Of a stretch of DNA of 64,000 bases, positions 53,714 through 64,000 are shown piece by piece; positions within the stretch are counted from its first letter, which is position 1; every line of letters starts with the position of its first letter. The notes under the pieces are model-generated. The model saw only the letters and a list, made by a program, of their open reading frames with translations, was not told where the DNA came from and did no database searches. The translations under genes and the position numbers were made by a program. The stretch is from Phanerodontia chrysosporium (taxonomy: Eukaryota > Basidiomycota > Agaricomycetes > Polyporales > Phanerochaetaceae), in contig MJGA01000005.1 in the NCBI GenBank assembly GCA_001910725.1, positions 930,001 through 994,000 of the forward strand. The letters are read 5' to 3'.

Positions 53714-54321
53714 TGATCATCGACGCCGACCACAACCCCTCTTCCACCAACGACATGGTAAGCCTGACTTTACACCTACCATGCTGCTGCATGTTCACGA
53801 CGCTCCCTTAGACACACACGCACGACAATCCACCCTCATACGACTCTGTAGTGACCAGTGAGGTCAGAGGTCAGTGCACGTCCAGTCCCGCCCCGTTCTC
53901 CTTCTCAATTCCTCCCCCAAGGCCCAGGACCGTATGTTCCAGAAGGCAAGGCCGATGTAAAGGGCGTTCCCGTCCCTCCACCGCAAGGCCCACCACCCGC
54001 CACGGCAGGGATGGTCGCAGGACCACCGCCTCGAGGGCCTCCCTCTATGCCAGCCACAACAGTCTACAATTATGTCAACCTGACAACCGGAGAAGTTGTG
54101 ACATCCCTCCTCCCTCCTGATCATCCGCAAATGGTCTGCTTGCAACAAGGCCATGTGCCGCAGACCCGCTTTGGCGTCCTCGGTACGCTCTCATGCCGTT
54201 CGTTTGAACTCGTGTGCTAATCGTCGCACTTCTAGGTGTCCTCGCTGCCATTTTCTGGTTCCCTCTCGGCATCGGCCTTTGCTTACTCGACAGGAGAGTC
54301 AAGTGCGAGAGGTGTGGCTGA
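53714..54321 (+). CDS. BRI3/LITAF-like small membrane protein (5' end uncertain)
   Basis: Short Pro-rich protein with a C-terminal membrane-inserted hairpin and Cys residues, resembling animal BRI3 and related fungal proteins. The N-terminal part is Pro/Gly-rich (GPPPATAGMVAGPPPRGPPS), followed by VYNYVNLTTGEVVTSLLP, then a conserved-looking QTRFGVLG. After an intron comes the hydrophobic VLAAIFWFPLGIGLCLLDRR and a terminal KCERCG. Likely endosomal/lysosomal, by family. The start is unclear: an ATG at 53,714 sits only 7 bp after a TATA box, and the ATG at 53,755 abuts a splice donor. Either start needs one extra base at the first junction to reach the open frame. Stop at 54,321. Confidence 0.62.
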
Positions 54322-54554
54322 TGATTGACGAAGGATATCTCAACTGCGGCCTATAGCTTCTATTGCTAGTTTGCATCTCTGGACTACTGTCGAACACTCC
54401 TATGTAATGATACCCTGCCATTGTAATTGCATCATCCATGATTCATGTAATATAGACCATGTCCTCCCGCCAATATTGACGCGCGCTCCGAAAGTCCATC
54501 AAAGCCCGGAGCGAACAGACGCGACTTGCTCCCGACCACTTCACATTCTTGCTG

Positions 54555-56287
54555 ATGCTGCAGCGGCTCTCTCTGCGGAGGGCATACCGCAGCGCAACCC
54601 ACTTTCGTCATGTCCGCACAGCACACACCGGGTCGAACGTGCTGACAGAACTCGAGAGCAGAGGACTGGTCTCTCAAGTCTCGAGGTGAGCCGCAGCCCC
54701 CGCGGCGCACTACATTGATTGAAACTTTGAAGCCCAGAGAAACTGCGCGAAGTCATCGCACAGCCGCAGGTTGTCTACAGCGGAATTGACCCGACAGCGA
54801 AGTACCTCCACGTAGGCCACCTCCTTCCGCTGCTGTGCCTCTTCCACTTCAGGCTGTGCGGGCACCAAGTTATTCCTCTCGTGCGCACAATCAACCGTTT
54901 TTCGCCTGTTCTCTTGATGACCCATGCATAGATAGGCGGTGCTACCGGCCTTGTCGGTGACCCGTCTGGTCGCAACACAGAACGGCCCCTCGCAGAGTCC
55001 GAGGTCGTCGCAACGAACGTTGACCATCTCGTCGCGGCGTCAACAGGTTCTTCGAGGGCGCGATCGCCTACGCGAGAAAGCGCGTCGGCACCGCCGCGAG
55101 AAAGTGACCGCCCCGGCAGTCATGAACAACCTCGATTGGTTCAAGGGCATCGGCCTGCTGCAGTTTCTGCGCACCGTCGGGATCAACGCGCGCGTGAACG
55201 CGATGCTCGCGCGAGAGAGGTGCGTGCCCCGCGCCGTACTCATCACCGCACCCGCCGACCCCCGCACAGCGTGCAGACACGGCTGCACTCACAGCAGGGC
55301 ATCTCGTTCACCGAGTTCACGTACCAGCTGATGCAGGCGTACGACTACCTGCACCTGCACACGCAGCACGGCTGCAGCATCCAGGTCGGCGGCTCGGACC
55401 AGTGGGGCAACATCGTCGCCGGCATCGACCTCATCGGCCGCCTTGCACCCGGCGCGCAGCCCGACGGTAGCCCCGCCGAGAAGGCCTTCGCGCTCACGAC
55501 GCCACTCCTCACGACGCCCTCGGGCGAGAAGTTCGGCAAGAGCGCGGGGAACGCCGTCGCGCTTGACGCGAACGTCACGAGTGTCTTTGACTTCTACCAG
55601 GTGTGTCTAGTTGTCGCTGGGTGTCTGTTTGCCCTTTGTTTGACCGCCTACGCCAGTTCTTCTTGCGTGTCCCAGACTCGCACGTCGGCGGATACCTCAA
55701 AATGTTCACGCTGCTCCCTCTCCCTGAGATAGACGCGGTCCTCGCGCAGCACGCGCAGAACCCGGAGGCACGCCTCGCGCAGCGCTTGCTCGCGAGCGAG
55801 GTGACTGAGCTGATCCATGGCGGTGCGTGGTTCATCTCCGTTCAGTCAGGGATCGTACAGGTACTGACTCCGATCGGCACGCAGAAAACGCGCTGCACAA
55901 GGCGAGGATCGTGACAAGCCTGCTCTACGAGAGTGACTACGGCGCCATCAAAACCGAGGACGTTCTGCACGCGCTCCAGGACGACCCTCGCCTAAAACGC
56001 TGCTCGCGGACAGAGCTTCTCGAGACCCCTGTCGTGAAGCTCGCGCCGCGCAGGGTCTTGTGGCTAGCAATGGTGCGTCCCCATTGTCTCTGCGGATGCA
56101 GCCCGGTTCTGAGTGTCCTGCAGGCGCGGCACGCGACCTCGTCAAGGGCAAGGGTCTATACGCGAACAACCGCGTGGTGCCGAGCCCTGCGTACACGCTG
56201 GGCGCGGATGACCTCATCGACGGCCGCGTGCTCATCCTCAGTGCAGGCTCGAAGAAGCGTCTCGTGTTGGTCGCAGACGAGGCCTAG
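54555..56287 (+). CDS. MSY1: Mitochondrial tyrosyl-tRNA synthetase (three apparent frameshifts)
   Basis: Class I aminoacyl-tRNA synthetase charging mitochondrial tRNA-Tyr. Presequence [20 protein letters not shown]. The catalytic domain shows [20 protein letters not shown] (HIGH-type HVGH), then [43 protein letters not shown] and the KMSKS-type KFGKS. The C-terminal S4-like domain ends [12 protein letters not shown] at 56287. One extra G is needed at 55,039 ([13 protein letters not shown]), 55,098 ([11 protein letters not shown]) and 56,045 ([13 protein letters not shown]) to keep the family sequence; as written the enzyme would be truncated in the catalytic core. Its 3' end is the start of a duplicated segment (see repeat entries). 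Confidence 0.9.
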
Positions 56288-56703
56288 CCTCGCAGATGTC
56301 ACGTTGCCCAGAAACTATACTAGAAGGGAATAGAAAAGGGTCCCTCAAGAATATGCAGGGTCTGTATACAGCGTCCACGCCGCAACTCGATGGTAGTGCC
56401 GTGCGCAGTCGCGGTGCCCTAGGATGTTCAATTTACGAATGTGGCAGCGTAGAGCCTCCGGACTGCCCAAAACTCAACAGTCACTGGCGGAGATATGCCA
56501 ACCGGAGACGTGCGCCATTGCGATATCCTTGGCTAGTAGCCAGAACGTACTGCCTCCGCCTATAAAGAAGGCGCGTATTAGATGCGAACACGTAGAGTAC
56601 ATCTCTACAAACGCAATGCCTGTGATGCGCGAAACGGGTCGGCCTCGCCGCAGGGCAGGATGCCAGCGCGCAGAATCAACTCTTGAGCAGACTGTGAGCA
56701 GCA
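56213..56703. repeat. Duplicated segment, copy A (TyrRS end + decayed TM9SF end)
   Basis: Begins in the last TyrRS codons (ATCGACGGCCGCGTG) and continues through a shared 3' flank (GAAACTATACTAGAAGGGAA) into a decayed TM9SF 3' portion. Matches copy B at 59,358-60,208 in the same order and orientation, with an internal deletion of about 350 bp in copy A. By eye, identity is high near the TyrRS end and lower inside the TM9SF part. Confidence 0.8.
56428..56703 (-). pseudogene. Decayed TM9SF 3'-end fragment
   Basis: Minus-strand remnant of the nonaspanin gene whose intact copy lies at 59582-62453. Recognisable pieces in order: acceptor-like CTGCTC, RWHPAL-type sequence (reading shifted), GIAFVEMYST against AFVELYFVMSS, then RAFFIGGGSTFWLLAKD against RAFLTGGGSAFWLLAYG, then VRRLYAATFVN with a stop where the intact gene has VRRLYAAIRVD. 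About 50 residues, including several membrane helices, are deleted, and the frame is interrupted. Not functional. Confidence 0.78.
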
Positions 56704-57063
56704 AAACGAAATAGCTGTACTCAATTATATGAAGAGGCGGAGACGATGCGAAGACTCCGCAAGGCATGACCCGCCGGTGCTCTCCGCGACCTTTCGCTCG
56801 AGAGCCGTGTATCAGTGACATATAGAAAATCAACAATGGAAGCAAGAAGAAAACCTAACGGACAAAATACTACGAACTACGACCTACCCCGATAATCCAC
56901 TCAAGGCAGATGTCATTACAAGAACAAGCACTGTATAGCAAGACATCTGAGTAGTGCTGTACATGGGAATAGCGAAGCACTGGGGAGATGACGAGAGAAT
57001 ATAGCATGTATGTCTCTAGAAGCATACTGATAATACTGACCTTCAGATCTTGCAAACAGTTCA
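56704..57063. other. Intergenic, AIM9-like 3' side
   Basis: AT-richer than its surroundings (roughly 56,820-57,010). Contains the 3' UTR of the AIM9-like gene. No gene seen. Confidence 0.45.
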
Positions 57064-58933
57064 TCACATGTAATCCTCTTCGTTTGGCATATCGTCCAAA
57101 AACCAGTTGCCTCAGTCTGCGCTCGGACTTCTCCCTTCGGAAGTTGTGTTAATACCTTCAGCTTTAGCAACTCGGCGAGGTCCCTGGCCATTTCGTAGTG
57201 CTCGTTGGACACCCAGGTCTCCGTCTCGAAACCTATCATGGCTCGGCACCCCTCAAAATTCTCGTCGACTATCTGCAGCCTTGCGCTGAACTCCTTCGTC
57301 TTGCGCACGTCCTCGGGATCGAACTCGATCGGACACGCTACGCCCTCCCCGCAAGCTTGCTCCATCTCTCTGTTGCCTCTATCAGTGTGGCTTTCAGCGC
57401 GTGGGTCTCACCTTCCCATGGGGCACCGGCTTGATCGAAGAGACGGCGGACCAGCATGGAGACCGGGTCCCATGACGCATTGTGATGGAGCTTGTTGTAT
57501 TTCTCGGTATTCTTGACGTAGTGAAAGTGCACGAGACGTTGATGGTAAAGCCCGATCGCGTCGCTCTGCTCGGATGGGTCCAGTTCATCCATGTTTGCGG
57601 GCAAGGACGGTGGGATGAGAGCTTGCGATACTGGGTCATCGTAGTTCTGCAGGCGATCTGGTATACCAGCATGAAGAAATAGAGGTAGGATTGAGGTATG
57701 TTGCCAGTCGAGCAGGCCCACAATATCGAGTTGGTTAAAATCTGACGAGGGCGGCGACACGATGATGTTGCTTGGCTGGAGATCAGGGTGCCGGATACAG
57801 AAGTGGTGGAAAGTAGGATCCTTGGGAATCAGCAGAGGCGCAATGAGAAGATAGCGTTCGAGATTCTCGATGTGGTCTGACGGTGACTGCTCCTTGTACC
57901 CATAGGCCTCTCTCCTTTCACGCTGAAAGGGTAGCAACGGTCGACCGAACTGTTCCAAATGGACTCGTTCTTTGCGGGCTGCTGCTGCAAGCACTGCTTC
58001 TGCGCTTTTGTCTGCAACCCTTTATTAGTTTCGGAAAGTTAAACGGAACGAAGGGCAGAAAGATGAATGTGGCGTACATGGTCCCCGGTCCACGTCAAGC
58101 TGCGACCTCCTTCCGTACCACATGCGCAGTCTCACATCTGGGCCGATGCAGAAGCCCTCGTCATCGAGTGGAATGCCGATCTTTCCTGACCCCATTTCGA
58201 GGTCTTTAGTATAGTAGATGCTTCCACTAGCCGGAAAAGGGATCGACATTATCCGGGACTCGAGCTGTGCGACCTGACGCAAGACCGAAACGATGTCTGG
58301 TTCCTCCAGTTCCATCCATACGTCACTGAGCTTTGTACCTTTCATGAACTCCATGAAAATATACTCCGTGTTCGCCGCGTTTTCCGCCGACGGGGAGTAG
58401 TCATACACCTCGGGAACGGGCAGTCCCGAGGCACGAAGAAAGCGCATCGTGGCCACCTCGCTAGCGATCGCGTAGAACTTGGGAACCGTGATAGGGTATG
58501 GGATACGGGCTATCATCTGAAAGCCGTCGCGCATTGTGACGAGGAAAGTCCGGTTGAAGCCGCCCTCGGCGAGCTTCACGAAGGAGTCGATGTCTGAGGC
58601 GGACGACCGACCGACTGCGCCGCAAGGCGACCAAGCTCGCCGACGTGAAACTCACGTCTGCGCTCTGCCAGGCGACGATCATTGTTGACGCTTTGAGAAA
58701 GATCGTGTGGGTTAGATACATGAACACGCCAGGGAGGAATATACTGAGACATACAGCCAGCGTCCTGATGTATAATTATAGAGGTCATGGTGCGATTCCG
58801 CCACCCTGAAGGATGCATGACGCGGCAGATGCCAGCTGAACCGGGTAGTATTAGACGTTGAGAAGAGAGAACATGCTGAACGTAACAGCGAGCGTCGACT
58901 GGAGAGCTTTGCACCTCCGACAGAGTATTGCAT
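57064..58933 (-). CDS. AIM9-like mitochondrial phosphotransferase family protein (two apparent frameshifts)
   Basis: Aminoglycoside-phosphotransferase/choline-kinase fold protein similar to budding yeast Aim9 and large Agaricomycete families; a small-molecule kinase is likely but the substrate is unknown. The N-terminus (MQYSVGGAKLSSRRSLLRSA) is a presequence, followed by LYNYTSGRWL joined to VNNDRRLAERRREFHVGELG. The kinase-like core has KLAEGGFNRTFLVTMRDG (nucleotide loop), MIARIPYP, SEVATMRFLRASGLPVPEV, YIFMEFMKGTKLSDVW, then the Brenner-type motif HHFCIRHPDLQPSNIIVS with Asp and Asn, and GLLDWQHTSILPLFLH (second Asp). One added G/C near 58,598 joins exons at SDIDSF, and one at 57,110-57,111 gives the family ending NWFLDDMPNEEDYM. 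It sits between the two copies of a duplicated segment. Confidence 0.85.
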
Positions 58934-59357
58934 GTACTGAATGTGTTGAGAGTTAGAGAAGAGGATAAGGCTCAGCAAAACCTCATCCTGCGCAAGACAA
59001 GGCTCACGATTCTGTTGATTCACTGGCGCCTTGAGAAGGCCGTGTGCGGTTGAAATCCCCGGCTTGCGACGCGTCCCCAACCGAAGTCTCGTGACCACTC
59101 ATACTAACGCGCGTCGTTTGCCGGACAGTTGAAGAATTGTGGACCGTTCGCTATGTCGACAGACTGAAAGTGTGTGGTCTCGCATGTCTCTTATTTCTGG
59201 TCGGAGAGGATCAACACATTTCGGCAGTCACCGGCTCAGCACAGAGAAGAAGTGTGGAAGCGTTACCCCCTTCGAATTCGACACCTCCCCTCGTTGACGC
59301 TCAAAGGTGTGTGGAGTCTTCACAATGAACACGCAGCTCCCTGGTGCGCACTTCGGG
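58934..59357. promoter_or_regulatory. AIM9-like upstream region
   Basis: 424 bp upstream of the AIM9-like ATG up to the start of duplicated copy B. No gene, no clear TATA box. Confidence 0.45.
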
Positions 59358-59427
59358 CCCCATTGACAGCCGCGTGGGCACCTCGATGCAGGCTCGAAGA
59401 AACGTCTCGCGTGGTTGCAGTCGAGGT
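59358..59427 (+). pseudogene. Decayed TyrRS 3'-end fragment
   Basis: Plus-strand remnant of the last codons of the tyrosyl-tRNA synthetase. ATTGACAGCCGCGTG, then GCAGGCTCGAAGAAACGTCTCG, then a TAG that aligns with the TyrRS stop. It corresponds to 56,213-56,287 with substitutions and small indels that break the frame. It lies in the 3' flank of TM9SF and has no upstream part. Confidence 0.75.
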
Positions 59428-60208
59428 CTAGCCTCGCCAATGTCACGTTTTCCGGAAACTATACTAGAAGGGAATAAAAGAGGGTGCGAGCGAAGCCTGG
59501 CGAGTGCTATAAGGAGAGTGCAGGGTCCAAAAACAGCGTCCATGCCGCAACTAAATGATGGTGCTCGCCGCACCAGGGTGCTCAATCTACGCGTATCGCA
59601 GCGTAGAGCCTCCGGACTGACCAGTATGCTGCGAGGAAGCCAATAGTCCCTGGCAGAGAGGCGAGACGTCAGCATGTGTCCCTGCGATCACGGCCGCAGG
59701 GTAATGTCTCACCTGTGACAAGGAAGTCGAATAGTGCGATCAAAAGCAGGTAGCCCAAGTACAGGCACGCGCTCTGGAACGAGCCGAGCGAGAGGCGCGA
59801 GGCCCAGTAGAAGAGCCCGTACGCCAGCAGCCAGAACGCGCTGCCTCCGCCTGTCAGGAAAGCGCGCCAGTGCCACCTGACGGCCGGAAGACGTCAGTGC
59901 TCTGCGGAGACTCCCTGCTGCAGAGGTGTGGACGCACCGATACTCTTCTGCGCAGAGCAGGAAATACGTGAACAGGATCGAGACCGTCGCTGTCGTAAGC
60001 GCCACGACGCCAGCCGTCAGAGCGAGGAAGCCGAAGGCATAGTACGCCCGGGACGCGAAGAGGCTGGACATCACGAAGTACAGCTCGACGAAAGCAGCAC
60101 CTGCAACACGCGAACGGGGTCAGGCCGGAGTTGACACTCTCGCGCAGGGAAGGAACTGACCAAAGGGCAGGATGCCAGCGAACAGGGTCGACGCCTAGCA
60201 GACTGTGA
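59358..60208. repeat. Duplicated segment, copy B (decayed TyrRS end + intact TM9SF end)
   Basis: Counterpart of copy A at 56,213-56,703. Contains a decayed TyrRS 3' end, the shared flank with GAAACTATACTAGAAGGGAA, and the intact last exons of TM9SF. Same order and orientation as copy A. Confidence 0.8.
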
Positions 60209-62453
60209 TCAGCAGGTGTGCCACAATGGGACAATGGCCGGGTGCTCACCCATGGTCGCAGATACCACGGAATTGGAGGGATCTGCCGCGGGATAGGGTT
60301 GACTCGCACTGGGTGTCTGATGGCCTGTGTATGATGTAAGCGGATGCTGTTACACAGACTGAACCGCACAGACGAACCCCGTGTTTAGAACCGTAGTAAG
60401 AGCCAACCGCGGATAGCGGTGCTGAAATCCCGAACCAAAGCAGAGCGATCAGTAGCATTGTACCTGAAAAGGGTAGGATGGGATTAATCAACAGCACGCT
60501 TCGGATTGTATGAGCTGTGTAAGCGTCATACCGAAGGGCACAGCACCGGAAGACCCGGCAGATAGTAGGAGGAAGTTGAGAAGGAACATTACGGCAAAGA
60601 CGACGCTGCACCTCTCATCAGCTCCAAGCAAAGTACGCGATATGCATCGAATACATACGTTGGCAGGATGACAGCGGTGAGGAAAGCGTTTTTCCGCTTG
60701 TTGGTACCGCCCATGGAAGCATAAGCGCGAGAAGAGAAGTATCCTCCGACGCTGCCTACAAGTTAGCGGTAGAAAGATTGAGCGAACGACGCCTCTGCCT
60801 ACCATCCAAAAAGTGTCCAGCAGATCATCATGACTGTAGCGAGCGAACCGCGGTTAGAAGGTGACAGGAAGCCCAGCAAGGCGAACACTGCCAATGTGAA
60901 ACTACAACATCAGCGCGGCAGCAACCCCGGTTCAGGGATGATACGCACCGAGGGTCACCCCGACCATGGCACTGAGCTGGGCGCCATTGCCAACGAGGAC
61001 AGACAGGGCCATCGCGTGTTGCGGTGTACGGAAGACTTCACCGTGGACGAGCTTCCATCCCCAGTCCTCCTGCACGTCCTCCTGTCATGTAATTATTAGC
61101 CATCTGCCAGAATAAATCTAAATCAGCTCGTCTTACACTCAGGTCTATGGCATTGTAGCGGCTGATCTGTGTCACGGTAAGCAAGGGCTACCCACACATG
61201 TCGCAGGTAATAATGGAGCTCACATCTCGTGAAACGGTTCTCAAGAGGATCATGGAGACCATCACACACAAGAAAACGACAATGACCAAGGAGTTAATCA
61301 GACTAAACCAGTGGATACGCTGCCGCAGAGAAGCATAAGTCAAGAAGGTGCCAAAATAGTACAATTCCCCCGCTTACAGGATCAAAGATATGGAGGTAGT
61401 TGTCCCATCTCGTCGCCCAAGGGGTATCAGATTCCTGTACGCGCTCAGTACGATATAGACTAACAAGTGCTGCTGATAACGTACCCTCCAGGTTACCCTG
61501 AACGAATATCGCACGTTGTTGGTCGTCTCTTCGCTCAGAATCAAAGCGGGGCCATCGAGTACAGCATTGCAATCCGGTTCAGCGTCTTGATTCCCGCCCA
61601 AACTAGCTGGCCATACCAGCACGCCGACCACCCGATAGATATCTGGTCGTGGATTATGATACCTATGCGAACTTATGAGCACAGAGTACAACAGTGACCA
61701 AAGCGGCTGCTCACTTGAGCACGATGTCATAGTGGTTGTTGAGCGCAGGCGTCTCGGCATAGTCGCCCTCATCAATGCCCAGATTGAACCCCATGTCAAA
61801 GAATGTATCGTTGGTCTTGGGATCATATTTCCACTCGGCCGCTGGGAGACCGTCTATCAGCCAATTCAATGCATAATCCTCCCGTATGCGGTCGTTGATG
61901 AACTTTGCGTCCTCGGGAGGGACAGTGGTGCGGCACAGGGTCTGACATGTCGCGTTGTCTTCTAGCATCCTAATCTGAGCACCTGTGAAGCGGTGTGTCT
62001 TGCATTCATTCGCCGCGCTAGAGACTCACGTTGTACGGAGAGTTGAAGATTCGGTCGCCAAACAGGATGGACCCTAGGGACTCGGCCTGCTTCTTGGGCC
62101 CATCTTCTGGCTGGCAGAAATGGAAACGTTCATTGTAGTAATCATCTGCCGCGAACAGGAGGACCGTAAGTGAGAATGCAGGGTTTCAGCTAGGGTGGCA
62201 TACAGTTGATCATTGATTTCTAGCTCGAAGCAGGGTCAGCAGTGCTGGGCGGGGAAACGAGCGTGGGTAGACGCACTATTTTTGCGTTGTCTGCGCCTGC
62301 CAGCATCGGAGTGAGGGCATTGACAAGGAGATTGACCTGGTCTCCTGCGTGGTAATCATGCGGTGCAGCTCCGGGGAGGTAGAACGCGTGTGCACACGAC
62401 AGGAGCGACGAGAAGACTGCACAGCTCAGATGGAAGCGGTTCACAAGACCCAT
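59582..62453 (-). CDS. Transmembrane 9 superfamily (nonaspanin) protein
   Basis: Endomembrane protein of the TM9SF/EMP70 family (Golgi/endosome sorting, adhesion). Signal peptide MGLVNRFHLSCAVFSSLLSC, then the diagnostic FYLPGAAPHDYHAGDQVNL and VNALTP. The luminal domain has YYNERFHFCQPEDGPKK, SLGSILFGDRIFNSPY, NATCQTLCR and NWLIDGLPAAEWKYD. Nine membrane helices follow, from HWFSLINSLVIVVFLCVMVS, including GWKLVHGEVFRTPQHAMALS, GNGAQLSAMVGVTLVFALLG and AGILPFGAAFVELYFVMSS, ending GTIGFLAAYWSVRRLYAAIR. More than ten short exons. The last exon is preceded by an intron of about 65 nt. Length about 640 residues, normal. No frameshift seen in the exons I joined. The 3' end is duplicated in decayed form at 56,428-56,703. 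Confidence 0.92.
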
Positions 62454-63100
62454 GGTTGCTGCGCGAGCTGGCGTTGCCGGACAGCGAGCAGTGCTGGCAA
62501 GAGTTCCGTATACGTTAGCACCGGGGTCGGCGGGGGGAAATGAGTGCACAGCGTCGGCGGAGGATGTGGGGAAAGACGGGGTGACTGTCGCGGTCGAAGG
62601 TGCTTTCTCCCCGCCGGCGGCTTCGCGACACAGGCGTCTCCGAGAAGTCGTCACAACGTGGCGGTGGGTGTCGGTGCTCGTTTTGGCAACGCTGGATGGT
62701 CGCTCTCAGTCTCTTGCAGCAACCTTCCAGTCATGACTACAACTGCACAAGTCTTCCGCCTGCAGTGCCCCCAAGCTCCCCGGGCCGCCAGTCGGACATC
62801 ATCCTCGCATTCAGACAACAGTGTTTGCCTCCGACTCAGAGCTCCGAGCGACAACGGCTGAACGCTGCGTCTCCGACGCTCCCTCAGGCAGTGTCGAGAC
62901 TTTACAGACATGCCATACCATCAGCATTACACAATGACTGATGCGCAAGTTTGCATCCCCTGACACTGGCCCAAGCGTAGACTACGGCCACGATGTCCCA
63001 TCTGGGGGAGCCTGCTTCCGCGTGCTCTGTCACTTTAACGCCACGCGCCGCCTATATAAGAGACCCCTCGAGGTCGACCGTACCAAGCCTGCATCACGCC
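62454..63100. promoter_or_regulatory. 647-bp divergent promoter (TM9SF / F-box)
   Basis: Between the TM9SF ATG (minus) and the F-box ATG at 63101 (plus). A TATATAA box at 63,053-63,059 sits about 45 bp upstream of the F-box ATG. The middle (62.55-62.9 kb) is GC-rich with open frames on both strands but nothing recognisable. Confidence 0.5.
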
Positions 63101-64000
63101 ATGGACAAGATTCCACCAGAGATACTGCGCCGCATACCACCCTTGCTCGATCGCAGCGATGTCGCCCGGCTGATGCGCGCGGGCTCCCGTCGGCTGTACG
63201 CGGTCTGCGGGGAATGCCTGTACGCGACCGTGCGGTTCAACCTTCCTGCGAGCGAGGCTGGCCCTCAGCACGCCCCGCACATCCGACGGCGGTTTCACCC
63301 GCGCGTCGTGCTCGACCTGCTCGCCGACGGCGGGCCGCGCGGGCCCTGGAGCACCCCGCCCGATGGGTACGCCACATCTCGTTTATCTGGCCCATGTTCC
63401 CGTCAGACGCGTATGCGGATACGTGCGCCCTCCTAGCCCGGCTCCTCGCGCAGACCACCGCGCTGCGCTCCCTCGAGCTCCGCGGGCCCTCGCCGCCCGC
63501 CTGGCCCGCCTCCGCGCCGACACGCTCCCACCCGCGTGCGCCCCGCGCCTCGTGGCGATCAAGACCGACGACGCGGGCGACGTCGCCGCGCTCGCGCACG
63601 GGCGGCGGCTCGACGCCGTCTTCGTCACGACGTGGCTCGACCCGGGCGCGCACGCCGCGCTGCTGCACGCGCTGCACGCGAGCGCCGGGCTCGCCTGTCT
63701 GCAGCTGAGCCTGCGCGCGGCGGGCGTCGCCGAGCTCGCTGCGGCCGCGCGCACGCTCGCGGCGCGCTTTCCGCGGCTGCTCGTGCTCTGCGTGCAGTTC
63801 GACCTCGGCCCGGCCTGGCGCGAGCGGCCGCTGTCGTGGGGCACCTTCAACGTGAGTACGGTCTCCCGCGCGCCTGCTGGCGCGCTAGCCGCGCCCGCTG
63901 CCGAACGCACGCTGAAGCCGCATCTGTTTCACCCCCACCTCCAAAGGCGGCCGTCGCCCAGCTCGGCGCTGCGCTGCGCGTGCTGCACCACCTCCGCACG
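63101..64000 (+). CDS. F-box protein, 3' end cut off (two apparent frameshifts)
   Basis: Putative SCF substrate receptor. F-box at the very N-terminus: MDKIPPEILRRIPPLLDRSD, VARLMRAGSRRLYAVCGECL, YATVRFNLP, a layout shared with the F-box gene at 49287-51363 (box, then LYATVRL). The frame then shifts at the GGG 63,341-63,343 to reach ALEHPARWVRHISFIWPMFP and again at the GGG 63,484-63,486 to reach ALAARLARLRADTLPPAC and RLDAVFVTTWLDPGAHAAL; one extra G cures each. A leucine-rich segment (LACLQLSLRAAGVAELAAAA; FPRLLVLCVQFDLGP) ends at WGTFN, followed by an intron of about 97 nt (GTGAGT to AAAG) and AAVAQLGAALRVLHHL at the window edge. Confidence 0.72.

Overview
The window is a gene-dense piece of a filamentous basidiomycete chromosome, most likely from a wood- or litter-decaying Agaricomycete. 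The evidence is the very short introns (mostly 48-70 nt, GT-AG with a few GC-AG), GC-rich codons, a copper-radical (glyoxal-type) oxidase, a fungal CSL transcription factor, DASH subunit Duo1, and several Agaricomycete-type families (BTB, F-box/LRR, AIM9-like phosphotransferase). I see no prokaryotic, viral, CRISPR or intact transposon sequence, and no convincing tRNA or rRNA gene.

Layout, left to right. 0-9.8 kb: Mediator subunit 1 (3' end cut off), a plant-type sulfite oxidase, a small mitochondrial protein, an unknown single-exon protein, a short-chain dehydrogenase and a helix-rich mitochondrial protein. 10.4-17.1 kb: a BTB protein, a small membrane protein and the CSL transcription factor. 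17.1-20.9 kb: a 3.8-kb stretch without a gene I can support. 20.9-25.3 kb: the copper-radical oxidase, divergent from an unknown Ser/Pro-rich protein. 25.3-27.3 kb: no supported gene. 27.3-35.6 kb: a coiled-coil-tailed unknown, the Golgi protein CASP, TFIIH subunit Tfb1/p62 and a PHOSPHO-type phosphatase. 36-44.1 kb: Yak1 kinase, a proteasome assembly chaperone, a second coiled-coil-tailed unknown and mitoribosomal uS9m. 44.4-56.3 kb: Bre1, Duo1, an F-box/LRR protein, the type I arginine methyltransferase Hmt1/PRMT1, a BRI3-like membrane protein and mitochondrial tyrosyl-tRNA synthetase. 57-64 kb: an AIM9-like gene, a TM9SF (nonaspanin) gene and a second F-box gene cut by the right edge.

Most genes are housekeeping: transcription (Med1, Tfb1, CSL), chromatin and methylation (Bre1, PRMT1), mitosis (Duo1), Golgi and endomembrane (CASP, TM9SF), mitochondrial translation (uS9m, TyrRS) and signalling (Yak1). 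They do not form a metabolic cluster. Many pairs share short divergent promoters (127-870 bp).

Two observations stand out. First, the 3'-end junction of TyrRS and TM9SF is present twice, about 3.1 kb apart, flanking the AIM9-like gene. One copy holds a decayed TM9SF fragment and the other a decayed TyrRS fragment. Second, about half of the genes need exactly one extra G or C, usually in a G/C run, to keep a conserved reading frame. This looks like systematic homopolymer undercalling in the assembly rather than mass pseudogenisation. Exon boundaries below are my own reading of splice sites and conserved frames.
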